From positions 8,898,001-8,962,000 of the forward strand of contig NZ_CP127294.1 of assembly GCF_030285625.1 (NCBI RefSeq): DNA of 64,000 nucleotides. Direction: 5' to 3'. The translations under genes and the position numbers were made by a program. The DNA is from Amycolatopsis sp. 2-15 (lineage in GTDB: Bacteria; Actinomycetota; Actinomycetes; Mycobacteriales; Pseudonocardiaceae). Shown piece after piece: positions 9,131-18,192 of the stretch (positions are counted from its first letter, which is position 1; each line of letters begins with the position of its first letter). The notes under the pieces were generated by a model. It did not search any database, had not been told where the DNA came from, and saw only the letters and a list, made by a program, of their open reading frames with translations.

Positions 9131-11178
9131 TCAGCAGTTTCCTTGGCCGGTTTGGGGGTTTCCACGGGCTTCGCGGCACCACCGGCGCTCGCCGCGAATC
9201 CACGTCGCACGTCGCCGGCCGCGGGTCGGGCCCGGCGTTCGCGCTCGGCCGCTTTCGCCGAAGACTCCAGCTGCCACGGCACGCTCGCGACGATGACACC
9301 AGGTTGGAACAGCAGCCTTCCCTTGAGCCGCAACGCGCTCTGGTTGTGCAGCACCTGCTCCCACCAGTGGCCCACCACGTACTCGGGGATGAACACGGTG
9401 ACCACGTTACGCGGATTGTCGCCGCGCACGCGCTTCACGTAGTCCAGCACCGGCTTCGTGATTTCCCGGTAGGGCGACTCGACGACCTTCAGCGGCACCT
9501 TGAACTTGTGCGCCTCCCACTCGGCGGTGAGCCGGCGGGTGTCGGCGTCGTCGACGTTCACGGTCACGGCCTCGAGCACGTCGGGCCGCATCGCCTTGGC
9601 GTAGGCCAGCGCGCGCAGCGTCGGCCGGTGCAGTTTGGACACCAGCACGATCGCGTGGTTGCGCGAGGGCAGCACCGTCGGGGTGTCACCGAGTTCCTTC
9701 AGTTCCTCGGCCACGCGATCGTAATGCTTCCGGATCGCCGTCATCAAAACGAAAATCGCCACCATGGCCGCGATCGCGATCCACGCGCCGAGCAGGAACT
9801 TGGTGATCAGCACGATGATCAGCACGGTGCCGGTCATCGTGAGGCCGATCGCGTTCACCGTCTGCGAACGCCGCATCCGCCGCCGCACCGCGCCGTCGGT
9901 TTCCTTGGCCAGCAGGCGGTTCCAGTGCCGGACCATGCCGGTCTGGCTGATCGTGAACGACACGAACACACCGACGATGTAGAGCTGGATGAGCCGCGTG
10001 ACCTCTGCGTCGAACGCGATGATCAGCACCAGCGCGAAGATCGCGAGGAACAGGATGCCGTTGGAGAACGCCAGCCGGTCGCCGCGCGTGTGCAGCTGCC
10101 GCGGCAGGTACCGGTCCTGCGCGAGGATCGAGCCGAGCACCGGGAAACCGTTGAACGCCGTGTTGGCCGCCAGCAGCAGGATGATGCCGGTGGCGAAGGA
10201 GATGTAGTAGAACGCCGGCGGGAAGCTGGCGAACACCGCCTGGGCGATCTGCGTCACGATCGTCTTCTGCTGGTACCCCGCAGGGGCGCCCTGCAGCTGT
10301 TCGGCCGGATTATCGGCGAAGTTCACCTTGGTGATCACGGCGAGCGTGATGATGCCGATGAGCATGACCACCGCGAGCACGCCCATGAGCAGCAGCGTGG
10401 TGGCCGCGTTCTTCGACTTCGGCTTCCGGAACGCCGGCACGCCGTTGCTGATCGCCTCGACCCCGGTCAGCGCCGCGGCGCCCGACGAGAACGACCGCAG
10501 GATCAGGAAGACGAACGCGAAGCCCGTCCACGTGCCCTCGGAGTGCAGCGTGAACCCGGCGCTCTCCGCCCGCATCGTCGTGCCCGTCGCGGCTTCGATC
10601 AGCCCCCACACGACCATGACCAGGATGCCGATGATGAAGCCGTAGACGGGGATTGCGAAGGCTTTGCCCGATTCGCGCACTCCGCGCAGGTTCAGCGCGG
10701 TCAGCACCGCGACGATCACCACAGCGGTGATCACCTTGTGCTCGGCGACCCACGGGATGGCCGAGCCGATGTTGGCGACACCGGACGAAGTGGACACTGC
10801 GACGGTCATCACGTAGTCCACGAGCAGGGCGCTCGCCACCGTGAGGCCGAACTTGCTCCCCAGGTTGGTGCCGGCGACCTCGTAGTCACCGCCACCGCTC
10901 GGGTAGGCGTGCACGTTCTGCCGGTACGACGCCACGACCGTCAGCATGACCAGCGCCACGGCCACCCCGATCCACGGCGCGAACGCGTACGCCGACAGCC
11001 CGGCGAAGCTCAGGGTCAGGAAGATCTCCTCCGGCGCGTACGCGACGCTGGAGAGCGCGTCCGACGCGAAGATCGGCAGCGCGATGCGCTTGGGCAGGAG
11101 CGTGTGGCCGAGGCTGTCACTGCGGAACGGACGTCCGAGCACCAGGCGCTTCAGCACGGTCGGGAACTTCGACACCAC
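9127..11178 (-). CDS. APC-superfamily permease with cytosolic C-terminal domain, linked to K+ regulators
   Basis: A 683-residue membrane protein. About 12 hydrophobic segments fill residues 40-470, starting with ALPIFASDALSSVAYAPEEI, followed by a soluble region of about 200 residues containing LPSRNHAIVLVSKLHRPTLRALAYAKAM, reminiscent of a nucleotide/USP-like domain. It is divergent from the two TrkA-type genes ceoB and ceoC, an arrangement kept in mycobacteria (Rv2690c/Rv2691/Rv2692), so a role in K+-linked transport is plausible but inferred. The C-terminus is Ala/Lys/Glu-rich and low in complexity. Confidence 0.85.
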   Translation of the reverse strand: MVSKFPTVLKRLVLGRPFRSDSLGHTLLPKRIALPIFASDALSSVAYAPEEIFLTLSFAGLSAYAFAPWIGVAVALVMLTVVASYRQNVHAYPSGGGDYEVAGTNLGSKFGLTVASALLVDYVMTVAVSTSSGVANIGSAIPWVAEHKVITAVVIVAVLTALNLRGVRESGKAFAIPVYGFIIGILVMVVWGLIEAATGTTMRAESAGFTLHSEGTWTGFAFVFLILRSFSSGAAALTGVEAISNGVPAFRKPKSKNAATTLLLMGVLAVVMLIGIITLAVITKVNFADNPAEQLQGAPAGYQQKTIVTQIAQAVFASFPPAFYYISFATGIILLLAANTAFNGFPVLGSILAQDRYLPRQLHTRGDRLAFSNGILFLAIFALVLIIAFDAEVTRLIQLYIVGVFVSFTISQTGMVRHWNRLLAKETDGAVRRRMRRSQTVNAIGLTMTGTVLIIVLITKFLLGAWIAIAAMVAIFVLMTAIRKHYDRVAEELKELGDTPTVLPSRNHAIVLVSKLHRPTLRALAYAKAMRPDVLEAVTVNVDDADTRRLTAEWEAHKFKVPLKVVESPYREITKPVLDYVKRVRGDNPRNVVTVFIPEYVVGHWWEQVLHNQSALRLKGRLLFQPGVIVASVPWQLESSAKAAERERRARPAAGDVRRGFAASAGGAAKPVETPKPAKETAE

Positions 11179-11271
11179 GGAAGACTAACTGCCACCCCGC
11201 ACGGTAGGTTCGGCGCTGGTGCGCGAGGGTACCTACGGACGGGTTTACCCCCACCTACGAGGAGGCAGGGC

Positions 11272-11937
11272 GTGCACGTGGTGATCATGGGGTGCGGCCG
11301 GGTCGGCGCATCCCTGGCCGCGGCGCTGGAGCGTCTCGGCCACGAGGTGGCCGTCATCGACAAGAACCCCCAGGCGTTCCGCCGGCTGGGCAGCGACTTC
11401 CACGGCCAGCAGATCGTCGGCGTCGGGTTCGACCGGCAGGTGCTGATCGAGGCCGGTATCGAGCAGGCCGGCGCGTTCGCGGCGGTCTCGAGCGGTGACA
11501 ACTCCAACATCATCTCCGCGCGGGTCGCGCGCGAGAACTTCGGCATCGAGCACGTGGTCGCGCGGATCTACGACCACAAGCGCGCCGCCGTGTACGAGCG
11601 GCTCGGCATCCCCACCGTCGCGACGGTGCCGTGGACCACCGACCGCTTCCTGCGCACCCTCCTGCCGGACGGCGTCGCCTCGGTGTGGCGTGACCCCTCG
11701 GGCAACGTCGCGCTGCTGCAGCTGCCGCTGAACGAGGGCTGGGTCGGGCGCAGCGTGCGCGAGCTCCAGGAAGCCACCGGCGCGCGCGTCGCGTTCATCA
11801 TGCGGTTCGGCAACGGCGTGCTGCCGGACAACAAGACCATGGTGCAGGCCGACGACGTCGTGTACGTCGCAGCCCGCTCCGGCACCGTCAGCGACGTGAC
11901 GAGCGTGGCCGCTCGCGCTCCGGAGGAGGAGAACTGA
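11272..11937 (+). CDS. ceoB: TrkA-family potassium uptake regulatory protein
   Basis: A 221-residue soluble RCK protein: an N-terminal Rossmann NAD(H)-binding domain (VIMGCGRVGASLAAALERLG, then VAVIDKNP) and a C-terminal TrkA-C domain (about 140-215, ending ADDVVYVAARSG). Such proteins gate K+ transporters by binding NADH/NAD+ or ATP. Start is GTG with GAGGAGG upstream, giving VHVVIMGCG. Its TGA overlaps the next ATG by one base (TGATG), so the two are coupled. About 90 bases separate it from the divergent permease gene, leaving room for a shared promoter region. Confidence 0.93.
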   Translation: MHVVIMGCGRVGASLAAALERLGHEVAVIDKNPQAFRRLGSDFHGQQIVGVGFDRQVLIEAGIEQAGAFAAVSSGDNSNIISARVARENFGIEHVVARIYDHKRAAVYERLGIPTVATVPWTTDRFLRTLLPDGVASVWRDPSGNVALLQLPLNEGWVGRSVRELQEATGARVAFIMRFGNGVLPDNKTMVQADDVVYVAARSGTVSDVTSVAARAPEEEN

Positions 11938-12593
11938 TGCGGGTCGCGATCGCGGGTGCCGGCGCCGTCGGGCGCTCCATCGCCGTCGAGCTGATCGACG
12001 GACGGCACCAGGTGATGCTGATCGAGCGCGAGGCGGACCAGTTCGAACCCGACACCGTGCCGCAGGCCGACTGGGTCCTCGGCGACGCGTGCGAGGTGTC
12101 GATCCTCGAGGAGTCGGGGATCGAGCGCTGCGACGTGGTGATCGCCGCGACCGGCGACGACAAGTCCAACCTCGTGGTGTCGCTGCTCGCGAAGACGGAG
12201 TTCGCCGTGCGCCGCGTGGTGGCGCGCGTGAACAACCCCGCCAACGAATGGCTCTTCACCGACGCCTGGGGCGTGGACGTGGCCGTGTCGACCCCGCGCA
12301 TGCTCGCCGCGATGGTCGAGGAGGCCGTGAGCGTCGGCGACCTCGTGCGGTTGATGACCTTCCGCCAGAGCCAGGCGAACCTCGTGGAGCTCACGCTGCC
12401 CGAGGAGACCCCGTTGGCCGGCAAGGCGGTGAGCGAGATCGCACTGCCCCGCGACGCCGCGCTCGTGACGATCCTGCGCGGCGACCGCGTGATCGTGCCG
12501 CAGCCGGAGGACCCGCTGGAAGCCGGCGACGAGCTGCTGTTCGTGGCGACGTCGGACGTCGAGCCGGAGATCCGCACGGCCCTGGGATACTGA
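11937..12593 (+). CDS. ceoC: TrkA-family potassium uptake regulatory protein (second copy)
   Basis: A 218-residue RCK protein paralogous to the preceding gene, with Rossmann motif VAIAGAGAVGRSIAVELI, acidic ribose-binding LIEREADQFE and a TrkA-C domain (about 135-210, with GDELLFVATSD). The tandem CeoB/CeoC pair probably forms a hetero-oligomeric gating ring for a K+ transporter. The transporter subunit itself is not in this pair; the divergent APC permease is the nearest candidate. Confidence 0.93.
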   Translation: MRVAIAGAGAVGRSIAVELIDGRHQVMLIEREADQFEPDTVPQADWVLGDACEVSILEESGIERCDVVIAATGDDKSNLVVSLLAKTEFAVRRVVARVNNPANEWLFTDAWGVDVAVSTPRMLAAMVEEAVSVGDLVRLMTFRQSQANLVELTLPEETPLAGKAVSEIALPRDAALVTILRGDRVIVPQPEDPLEAGDELLFVATSDVEPEIRTALGY

Positions 12594-12600
12594 CCACACG

Positions 12601-12636
12601 GGAAAGGCCCCTCACGAGCGTGTGAGGGGCCTTTCC
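12601..12636. terminator. Strong bidirectional hairpin between ceoC and the DUF3159 gene
   Basis: A perfect 15-base inverted repeat: GGAAAGGCCCCTCAC, loop GAGCGT, GTGAGGGGCCTTTCC. The A/T-containing stem ends give a short T-rich exit on both strands, fitting a terminator that serves both convergent genes. Confidence 0.85.
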
Positions 12637-12657
12637 GGCGTCTGGGGGAAGGTCGGG

Positions 12658-13458
12658 TCAGACTTCCGGGGTCGGCGTCTGCGCGTACTTCTCGCGAAGC
12701 CGGGCCTCGACCTCCGCGTCGGTCTCCGGCTTCGGCTCCGTCTCGGCCAGCGCCTTGAGCCGCTTGTCCGAGCGGCGGACCGCCCAGACGACCACGAGCA
12801 GGCCCAGCGCGTAGAGCGGGTAACCCATGGCGATCTTCGCGAACGCGAGCCAGCCGGTGTAGTCGCTGTTGTAGAGCCAGCGCTGCACCACGAACCGGGC
12901 GGCGAAGATCACGGCCAGCGCGAGCGTGGCGACGTCGTAGCCGTAGCGCGAGGGCTTGTCCTTGCGCCAGGCCTGGCCGGTGCCGTTGAGCGCGCTCCAC
13001 ACCACGCCGGCGATCGGCCAGCGCACCAGGATCGACAGCACGAACACGCCGCAGTAGGCGAGGCTCGCCCAGATGCCGAAGAGGAAAAAGCCCTTGGCCG
13101 AACCCGTGCGGAACGCGATGAACGCCGCGATCGCGACCCCGAAGAACCCCGAGATCGCCGGCTGCAGCGGCTCCTTGCGCACGACCCGCAGCACCGTGAT
13201 CGCCACGGCGCTGCCGACCGAGCCCCAGATCGCCGCGGTGAGCCCGAAGAAGGCGTTCACCAACACGAACACGATCACCGGCACCGACGAGTAGAACAGA
13301 CCGGACACGCCGCCCATCTGCTCCAGCAACGTGGGTTCGGGCTTCTCGGCGTCGGTTCCGGTGTCGGTTCCGTCGTCGGTGTGGTGCTGGTCGCTGTCCT
13401 GCTTTTCGTCCCCGCCTTCGGGCACGTGCTTCTCGTCGCGGGGAGCGGGTTCAGTCAC
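12658..13458 (-). CDS. DUF3159 integral membrane protein
   Basis: 266 residues. A charged Asp/His/Glu-rich N-terminus (first 40) precedes about six hydrophobic segments, including VPVIVFVLVNAFFGLTAAIWGS, FFLFGIWASLAYCGVFVLSI and YPLYALGLLVVVWAVRR. The segment LLEQMGGVSGLFYSSVPV is characteristic of the DUF3159 family, found in actinobacteria next to the OB-fold protein and ceoC (Rv2693c in M. tuberculosis, from memory). No function is known. It is probably transcribed with the OB-fold gene just upstream (9 bases). Confidence 0.85.
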   Translation of the reverse strand: MTEPAPRDEKHVPEGGDEKQDSDQHHTDDGTDTGTDAEKPEPTLLEQMGGVSGLFYSSVPVIVFVLVNAFFGLTAAIWGSVGSAVAITVLRVVRKEPLQPAISGFFGVAIAAFIAFRTGSAKGFFLFGIWASLAYCGVFVLSILVRWPIAGVVWSALNGTGQAWRKDKPSRYGYDVATLALAVIFAARFVVQRWLYNSDYTGWLAFAKIAMGYPLYALGLLVVVWAVRRSDKRLKALAETEPKPETDAEVEARLREKYAQTPTPEV

Positions 13459-13467
13459 GGGAGTCGA

Positions 13468-13848
13468 TCAACCTACCGGGCTCTGGAGTTCGTAGTACGG
13501 GTTGTACAGCACCTTCTGGCCGTCACGCTCTGCCATCCGGCCGCGGACCTTGATGGTCCGACCCGGCTCGATACCGGGGATCCGGCGTCGGCCCAGCCAG
13601 ATTAGCGTCACGCCTTGTGTCCCGTCGAACAGCTCGGCGTGGAGCGTCGGAGTTCCCTCGCTCGGGCACAGCTCGACGCTGCGCAGCCGGCCGAGCACTG
13701 TCGCCTCTTCGCCGGACCGGCAGTCACAGGCGCGGCGAGCACCCTCGGCCCCGGACCTCTCGGACATCTCGTCGGCGTCGAGGTCCTCGACGTCGCTGGT
13801 CAGCTTGCGAACCAACCGGCTGAAGTAGCCGCCGTCCTTGGCGGGCAT
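13468..13848 (-). CDS. OB-fold nucleic-acid-binding domain protein
   Basis: About 126 residues. The OB-fold covers the C-terminal 85: GEEATVLGRLRSVELCPSEG, LHAELFDGTQGVTLIWLGRRRIPGIEPGRTIKVRGRM. I start at the ATG giving MPAKDGGYFSRL because AGGAGC lies 6 bases upstream; an in-frame ATG 31 codons earlier overlaps the divergent hydrolase region and lacks a ribosome site. Matches the position of Rv2694c (memory). Nucleic-acid partner unknown. Confidence 0.85.
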   Translation of the reverse strand: MPAKDGGYFSRLVRKLTSDVEDLDADEMSERSGAEGARRACDCRSGEEATVLGRLRSVELCPSEGTPTLHAELFDGTQGVTLIWLGRRRIPGIEPGRTIKVRGRMAERDGQKVLYNPYYELQSPVG

Positions 13849-13950
13849 GGTGTGCTCCTGTGCTCCGGGGCCCCCGACTTCGCGGCCCGTGCGTAAACAA
13901 GCGTAGCTGTGGTTCACGTCAGCGAAACGGGTTTGCGCCAAGATCGCAAC

Positions 13951-14682
13951 GTGACGTCCGCAATCCCGAACATCCCCGTCGTCCTGCTGCCCGGAACGGG
14001 GTCCGACGAAACGTTCGTTCAGTCGGTGTTCACCGGTCCGTTGGCCTTGGTGGGCGCCCGGCTGATCGCGCCTCCCCCACCGCCCGGCGCCGCGCTGGCG
14101 GACGGGTACCTGGAGGAGCTAGACCGGCTCGCGCGGGTGCACGGTTCGCTGATCGTCGGCGGGATCTCGTTCGGCGCGCACCTGGCCGCGGAATGGGCGG
14201 TGGCGAACCCGGGCCGTTGCGAGGGGCTGGTGTGCGCGCTCCCGGCCTGGAACGGCGAACCCGGGTCAGCGGCCGCCGCTGTCACGGCGCGCGCCTCAGC
14301 GGATCTGGTGGCTTCCCAGGGGGTCGACGGCGCGCTGGCCGCGGTGGCGGCCGGCAGCCCGGGGTGGCTCGTCGACGAGCTGTCGCGGGCCTGGCGACGG
14401 CACGGCGACGAGCTGGTGGCGGGGCTGCGGGTCGCGGCGGAGCGGCGCGCGCCGTCGCTGACGGAGCTGGCGACGGTCGGCGTGCCGGCCGGCATCGGCG
14501 GGTGCGCCGGGGATCTGGTGCATCCCGTGGCGGTGGCGCGGGAGTGGGCCGCAGCACTGCCGCGCGGTGCGCTGCAAGTTGTGCGCTTGGCGGACTTCGG
14601 GCGGCACCGGGAAGTACTGGGCCGGGCGGCCCTGTTCACGTTCCTGAAGTCGGCCGCCGCCGGTGGTAGTGAAAAGAAATGA
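13951..14682 (+). CDS. Alpha/beta-hydrolase fold protein
   Basis: A protein of about 243 residues with the hydrolase pattern: IPVVLLPGTGSDE oxyanion strand, nucleophile elbow GGISFGAH (G-x-S-x-G), and a late VRLADFGRHREVLGRAAL segment supplying the expected His. Substrate unknown. Two GTG starts are possible; I prefer VTSAIPNIPVV because the longer form (14 codons more, from 13909) adds a poorly structured lead. No clear Shine-Dalgarno precedes either, so a leaderless message is possible. Corresponds in position to Rv2695 (memory). Confidence 0.78.
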   Translation: MTSAIPNIPVVLLPGTGSDETFVQSVFTGPLALVGARLIAPPPPPGAALADGYLEELDRLARVHGSLIVGGISFGAHLAAEWAVANPGRCEGLVCALPAWNGEPGSAAAAVTARASADLVASQGVDGALAAVAAGSPGWLVDELSRAWRRHGDELVAGLRVAAERRAPSLTELATVGVPAGIGGCAGDLVHPVAVAREWAAALPRGALQVVRLADFGRHREVLGRAALFTFLKSAAAGGSEKK

Positions 14683-14683
14683 A

Positions 14684-14717
14684 GACGGCCCCGGCACGGG
14701 TGAGTGCCGGGGCCGTC
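14684..14717. terminator. Bidirectional hairpin between the hydrolase and DUF3710 genes
   Basis: A perfect 14-base inverted repeat, GACGGCCCCGGCAC and GTGCCGGGGCCGTC, with loop GGGTGA. It starts two bases after the hydrolase stop codon and sits 12 bases before the convergent gene's stop. Confidence 0.85.
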
Positions 14718-14729
14718 CTCGCGTGGCGG

Positions 14730-15401
14730 TCAGCCTTCTTGCTGCTCGGCGATGTGCTGCGCGACGGCGTCCGGGAGTGTGATGGGGAGCGGGGTGCGCA
14801 CCGGCATCGGGGAGTCGCCGCGGTCGACGATCGTGTGGCGCACGATCATGCGCAGCACGTCGGGAGCCTGTGCGGACTGCGACTGCGGGCCGGCGATCAC
14901 GCCGCGCAGCATCCAGCGCGGGCCGTCCACGCCGACGAAGCGCAGCGCGACGTCACCGACGATGGCCGACAGCTCCAGGCCCCACTCGCCGCGGCCGACC
15001 GTGACCTTCGCGCCGTCGGCGCGCAGCTGGTCGCCCAGCTCGGTGCCGACCTCGCGCCACAGGCCGCCGGAGCGCGGCGCCGCGTAGGCACTGACCGTGA
15101 TCTGGCCCTGCTCGGTCACCACGTGGACCGCGCGGACACCACCGGCCTCCGGGTCCATCTCGACCTGCACCTGCGAGCCGTCCGGGACCGGGACCCGCAC
15201 CGAACCGAGGTCGATGCGCGGAATGCCGTCCTCTTCGGCGTCGGCGACGTCGAAGGGCCCCTGCTCGGTCTCCGACAGCTGGTTCTCGGGTTCGATCGCG
15301 TCGTCGGCGTCCGCCCGGGTGCCACCCGCCGCGCCGCCGCCGGGCTCGGTCGCCCCGTCGACCGTGCTGTCGGACTTGCGCTTGCGTCCGAAGATCCCCA
15401 C
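14730..15401 (-). CDS. DUF3710 protein
   Basis: 223 residues. A basic N-terminus (MGIFGRKRKSDS) and acidic linker are followed by the DUF3710 core: GIPRIDLGSVRVPVPDGSQV, VHVVTEQGQITVSAYAAPRSGGLW, GPRWMLRGVIAGP. Function unknown; in actinobacteria it is consistently next to dut. The GTG start overlaps the dut TAG stop by one base and has GGAACGGAG upstream, so it is co-translated with dut. Confidence 0.87.
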   Translation of the reverse strand: MGIFGRKRKSDSTVDGATEPGGGAAGGTRADADDAIEPENQLSETEQGPFDVADAEEDGIPRIDLGSVRVPVPDGSQVQVEMDPEAGGVRAVHVVTEQGQITVSAYAAPRSGGLWREVGTELGDQLRADGAKVTVGRGEWGLELSAIVGDVALRFVGVDGPRWMLRGVIAGPQSQSAQAPDVLRMIVRHTIVDRGDSPMPVRTPLPITLPDAVAQHIAEQQEG

Positions 15402-15904
15402 TACTTCTCCGTTCCTTCCCCAGTGCCCGCGTCCGCGCCGGGCACGTCCGGGACCAGTGTGGCGTGCCCGCCCGTCGAGCCGTAACCACCGGCGCCACGT
15501 TCGGTGTCGCCGAGTTCGGCGACCTCCACGAACACGGCCTGCTCGACCCGCTGGATCACCAGCTGCGCGATCCGGTCGCCGCGCGCGAGCACCACCGGCT
15601 CGTGAAGATCATGGTTGATGAGGCAGATCCGGATCTCACCGCGGTACCCCGCGTCGATCGTGCCGGGAGTGTTCACCACTGAAAGCCCCACGCGGGCCGC
15701 GAGCCCCGAGCGCGGGTGGACGAACCCCGCGAACCCCGGCGGCAGCGCGATCGCGACGCCGGTTCCCACCACCCCGCGCTCGCCGGGCCCGAGCACGATA
15801 TCCGAGGTGGTGACGAGGTCGGCGCCCGCGTCGCCGGGCCGCGCGTACGCGGGCAACGGGACGCCGGGGTCGAGCCGGGTGAGGAGTACCTGAACGCTGG
15901 ACAC
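15401..15904 (-). CDS. dut: Deoxyuridine 5'-triphosphate nucleotidohydrolase (dUTPase)
   Basis: Hydrolyses dUTP to dUMP and pyrophosphate, keeping uracil out of DNA and supplying thymidylate synthesis. All five trimeric dUTPase motifs are present in 167 residues: [34 protein letters not shown] (catalytic Asp), [10 protein letters not shown] and the C-terminal arm [11 protein letters not shown] chose the GTG giving [14 protein letters not shown]; longer in-frame starts run into the divergent gene. Only 24 bases separate this start from that of the divergent DUF3093 gene. Confidence 0.96.
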   Translation of the reverse strand: MSSVQVLLTRLDPGVPLPAYARPGDAGADLVTTSDIVLGPGERGVVGTGVAIALPPGFAGFVHPRSGLAARVGLSVVNTPGTIDAGYRGEIRICLINHDLHEPVVLARGDRIAQLVIQRVEQAVFVEVAELGDTERGAGGYGSTGGHATLVPDVPGADAGTGEGTEK

Positions 15905-15928
15905 GGGCGGCGAGACTACCCTTGTCGC

Positions 15929-16414
15929 GTGGCTGACACCGTGAACACCGCCGTGAAGCGCGGACTGGCGCACTCCGAACGGCTGTACGTGCCGTGGTGG
16001 GGCTGGCCGCTGCCGATGCTCGGCGCGATCCTGCTCGGCGTGGAGATCCATCTCGGGTACCCCTCGATCCCGGTGTGGATCCCGCTGCCCATCGCCATCG
16101 TCGTGATGGGGGCACTGATCCTGTCGCTCGGCCGCTCGCGCGTGCGCGTGACGGGCGGTGACGACCCGGAGCTGTGGGTCGGCGACGCGCACCTGCCGCT
16201 GCGCTTCGCCGGCGTGGTCGAGATCCTCGAGAAGGACGACAAGCGCCGCGCCCTCGGGCGCGACGGCGACCCGGCCGCGTTCGTCCTGCACCGCGGCTGG
16301 GTGGGCCCGGCGGTCCGCGTGCAGCTCACGGACCCGGCCGACCCCACGCCGTACTGGCTGTTCAGCACGCGCAAGCCGAAGCGCGTCGCCGAACTTCTGC
16401 GCGCCCGTTCCTGA
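15929..16414 (+). CDS. DUF3093 membrane protein
   Basis: 161 residues with two adjacent membrane segments ([20 protein letters not shown] and [20 protein letters not shown]) followed by a soluble beta-rich domain containing [20 protein letters not shown] and [15 protein letters not shown]. This matches DUF3093 (Rv2698 position, from memory); function unknown. It starts at GTG with no Shine-Dalgarno; a -10-like TACCCT lies 7 bases before the start codon, suggesting a leaderless message. Confidence 0.85.
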   Translation: MADTVNTAVKRGLAHSERLYVPWWGWPLPMLGAILLGVEIHLGYPSIPVWIPLPIAIVVMGALILSLGRSRVRVTGGDDPELWVGDAHLPLRFAGVVEILEKDDKRRALGRDGDPAAFVLHRGWVGPAVRVQLTDPADPTPYWLFSTRKPKRVAELLRARS

Positions 16415-16459
16415 GCGAGCGCGCCCGGTGAACCCGCGGAACCGGTCCCGCGAACGCGG

Positions 16460-16491
16460 AAGGGGGCCGGCCTGGTGGGCCGACCCCCTTT
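16460..16491. terminator. Hairpin with T-run after the DUF3093 gene
   Basis: AAGGGGGCCGGCC, loop TGGT, then GGGCCGACCCCCTTT: a 12-base stem with one mismatch that ends in TTT on the plus strand. It follows the DUF3093 gene and precedes the convergent DUF4193 gene by about 115 bases. Confidence 0.75.
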
Positions 16492-16606
16492 ACCCAGCTC
16501 GCGAGCGAGCTTCCCCGGACCGCAGCGACTGTGTTTCCCCTGAAAAACCTGTGTTTCCCTGAAGTCCTGTACGAGATCCCCGTACGCCGTCAGGCGCAGG
16601 CTGTGC

Positions 16607-16915
16607 TCAGGCGCAGTCGCGGCAGATCAGCCGGCCGCCGTTGTCTTCGGCGAGCCTGCTGCGGTGGTGCACCAGGAAGCAGACCGAGCAGGTGAACTCG
16701 TCAGCCTGCTTCGGCACGACCTTCACGGTCATGTCCTCACCGGAAAGCCCGGAAAGGTCAGCACCAGGAAGCTCGAAGTTCTCGGCGTTCGCGTCCTCGT
16801 CGACGTCGACGACGCCGGACTGGTTCTCGTTCCGCCGGGCCTTCAGCTCCTCCAACGAGTCTTCGGCCAGCTCGTCGGCTTCGCTGCGGCGCGGAGCGTC
16901 GTAGTCGGTAGCCAT
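16607..16915 (-). CDS. DUF4193 zinc-ribbon-like protein
   Basis: 102 residues: an acidic N-terminal two-thirds and a C-terminal CSVC...CRDC arrangement (Cys 76, 79, 98, 101) fit to bind one zinc. This is the actinobacteria-wide DUF4193 family (Rv2699c position, from memory). Ribosome site GTGAGGGACAC precedes the ATG. Function not established; small acidic zinc-ribbon proteins are often transcription- or ribosome-associated, which is only a guess here. Confidence 0.88.
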   Translation of the reverse strand: MATDYDAPRRSEADELAEDSLEELKARRNENQSGVVDVDEDANAENFELPGADLSGLSGEDMTVKVVPKQADEFTCSVCFLVHHRSRLAEDNGGRLICRDCA

Positions 16916-17508
16916 GTGTCCCTCACCCCTGCGAATCAGCTTGTCTTGTTCTTCCGGTCCCGCGGGCGTGCCCGTGAGCCGGTCGTGCCGCTGGTCAACG
17001 TTCCAGCGCCCATGTTTGTGCCCGGCGCCCGCAGTGACCGAGGTCTCAGCCAGGTGCCCCTCTTCCTGCGGCCGGAGCCCGGGAAGGGTAGCTCACCGTT
17101 CGCCGAGCTCCGCACCGAGTCGCACATTGCTTGAATTTCGTCACCCGACAGGGGGAACCCGCAGGTGAGACGGTTGCGGTCCGGTCAGGTTGCCCGCGCG
17201 TCGCGAAGATCACCCGGCAGCGGTGTCCGCTTGCTCCCCCGGAGGTCTCCGTGGTGCGATCGGCGGACCGGGGATTCGCGGCCCGGCCTCGGCGGGGGCG
17301 GGGCGGGCACAGGGTGACCCGCGCCACCGGGCGCGGCACGGAACGCCTAGGCTGGGCCGCCACGGCGGCCCGCACGGTGTCGCCTGGTGATCCGGGGACG
17401 ACACCGGGGGACGACACCGACCGGGGCGCGCGGCGCCACGGGTCGTGAGGTTCCCGCGGCGAGGGGTCCGCGGACGGGGTTTCCGCGTTCGGGAAGGGAC
17501 GGGGCAGG
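16916..17508. other. Intergenic region between divergent DUF4193 and cei genes
   Basis: About 590 bases with no convincing gene on either strand; the open frames present are Arg/Pro-rich shadows without ribosome sites or family motifs. It must hold the promoters of both flanking genes, but I see no -10/-35 pair good enough to call. Confidence 0.5.
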
Positions 17509-18192
17509 GTGGCGTCGGGGAACGGCTCGGGGGACCGTGGTGCGCGGCCCTATCGCAAGCACCGGCCGCTGCCCGCGCTCATCGTGATCGGGGTGCTCGC
17601 TCTCGGTGCGGTGTTCGTGTGGGTGAACGCCGTGGTCGGCCGAGGGGACGTCGACGAGGCCGTGGCCTGCACGCCGGCTCCCACCGCACCACCGGGCACC
17701 ACTTACACGACCGTGGCCCACAACGGCCTCGACGACCGCTCCCCCGTGCCACCCGACAAGGTGGCGCTGAAGGTCCTCAACGCCAGCACCACGCGCGGCC
17801 AGGGCGGCATCACGACCACGGCCCTGCGCGAGCTCGGCTTCACCGCCGTCGGCGACCCGGCCAACGACCCGGCGTACCCCAAGGGCGACGCCAAGTGCCG
17901 CGGCCAGATCCGCTACGGCGAGAACGGCGCCGCGGCCGCCCGCACGGTGAGCCTCGTGGTGCCGTGCGCCGAGCTCGTGCGCGACAACCGCAAGGACGCC
18001 AGCGTCGACCTCGTCACCGGCACGCTCTTCGACGACATCCGCCCGCGCCCGGAGGCACGCCAGATCCTCCAGGAGCTCGCCGACTGGTCCAAGTCCCACC
18101 AGGGCGGAGGCGGCAACGAGCAGTCCTCGGGCCCCGGCGCGCCGGTGATCGACCAGACGCTGCTCGCCGCGGCCCGCGACGTCGCCTGCTGA
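17509..18192 (+). CDS. cei: Envelope integrity protein Cei (LytR_C domain)
   Basis: 227 residues: a cytosolic basic N-terminus (RPYRKHRPLP), one membrane anchor (ALIVIGVLALGAVFVWVNAVV, about 24-44), and an extracytoplasmic LytR C-terminal-type domain with VALKVLNASTTRGQGGITTTALRELGFTAVG. Cys residues at CTPAP, AKCRG and VVPCAEL may form disulfides. In mycobacteria the Rv2700 protein Cei maintains envelope integrity and virulence; position and domain order match. Start is GTG after GGGGCAGG. Confidence 0.85.
   Translation: MASGNGSGDRGARPYRKHRPLPALIVIGVLALGAVFVWVNAVVGRGDVDEAVACTPAPTAPPGTTYTTVAHNGLDDRSPVPPDKVALKVLNASTTRGQGGITTTALRELGFTAVGDPANDPAYPKGDAKCRGQIRYGENGAAAARTVSLVVPCAELVRDNRKDASVDLVTGTLFDDIRPRPEARQILQELADWSKSHQGGGGNEQSSGPGAPVIDQTLLAAARDVAC

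Noticed and set aside
9304..11271. The long plus-strand frame upstream of and in frame with ceoB
   Set aside because: Antisense to the APC permease with Arg/His/Asp-rich nonsense composition; the real start is the GTG after GAGGAGG.
17046..17417. Open frames on both strands between the DUF4193 and cei genes
   Set aside because: Arg/Gly/Pro-rich shadows of each other; no start signals or conserved features.
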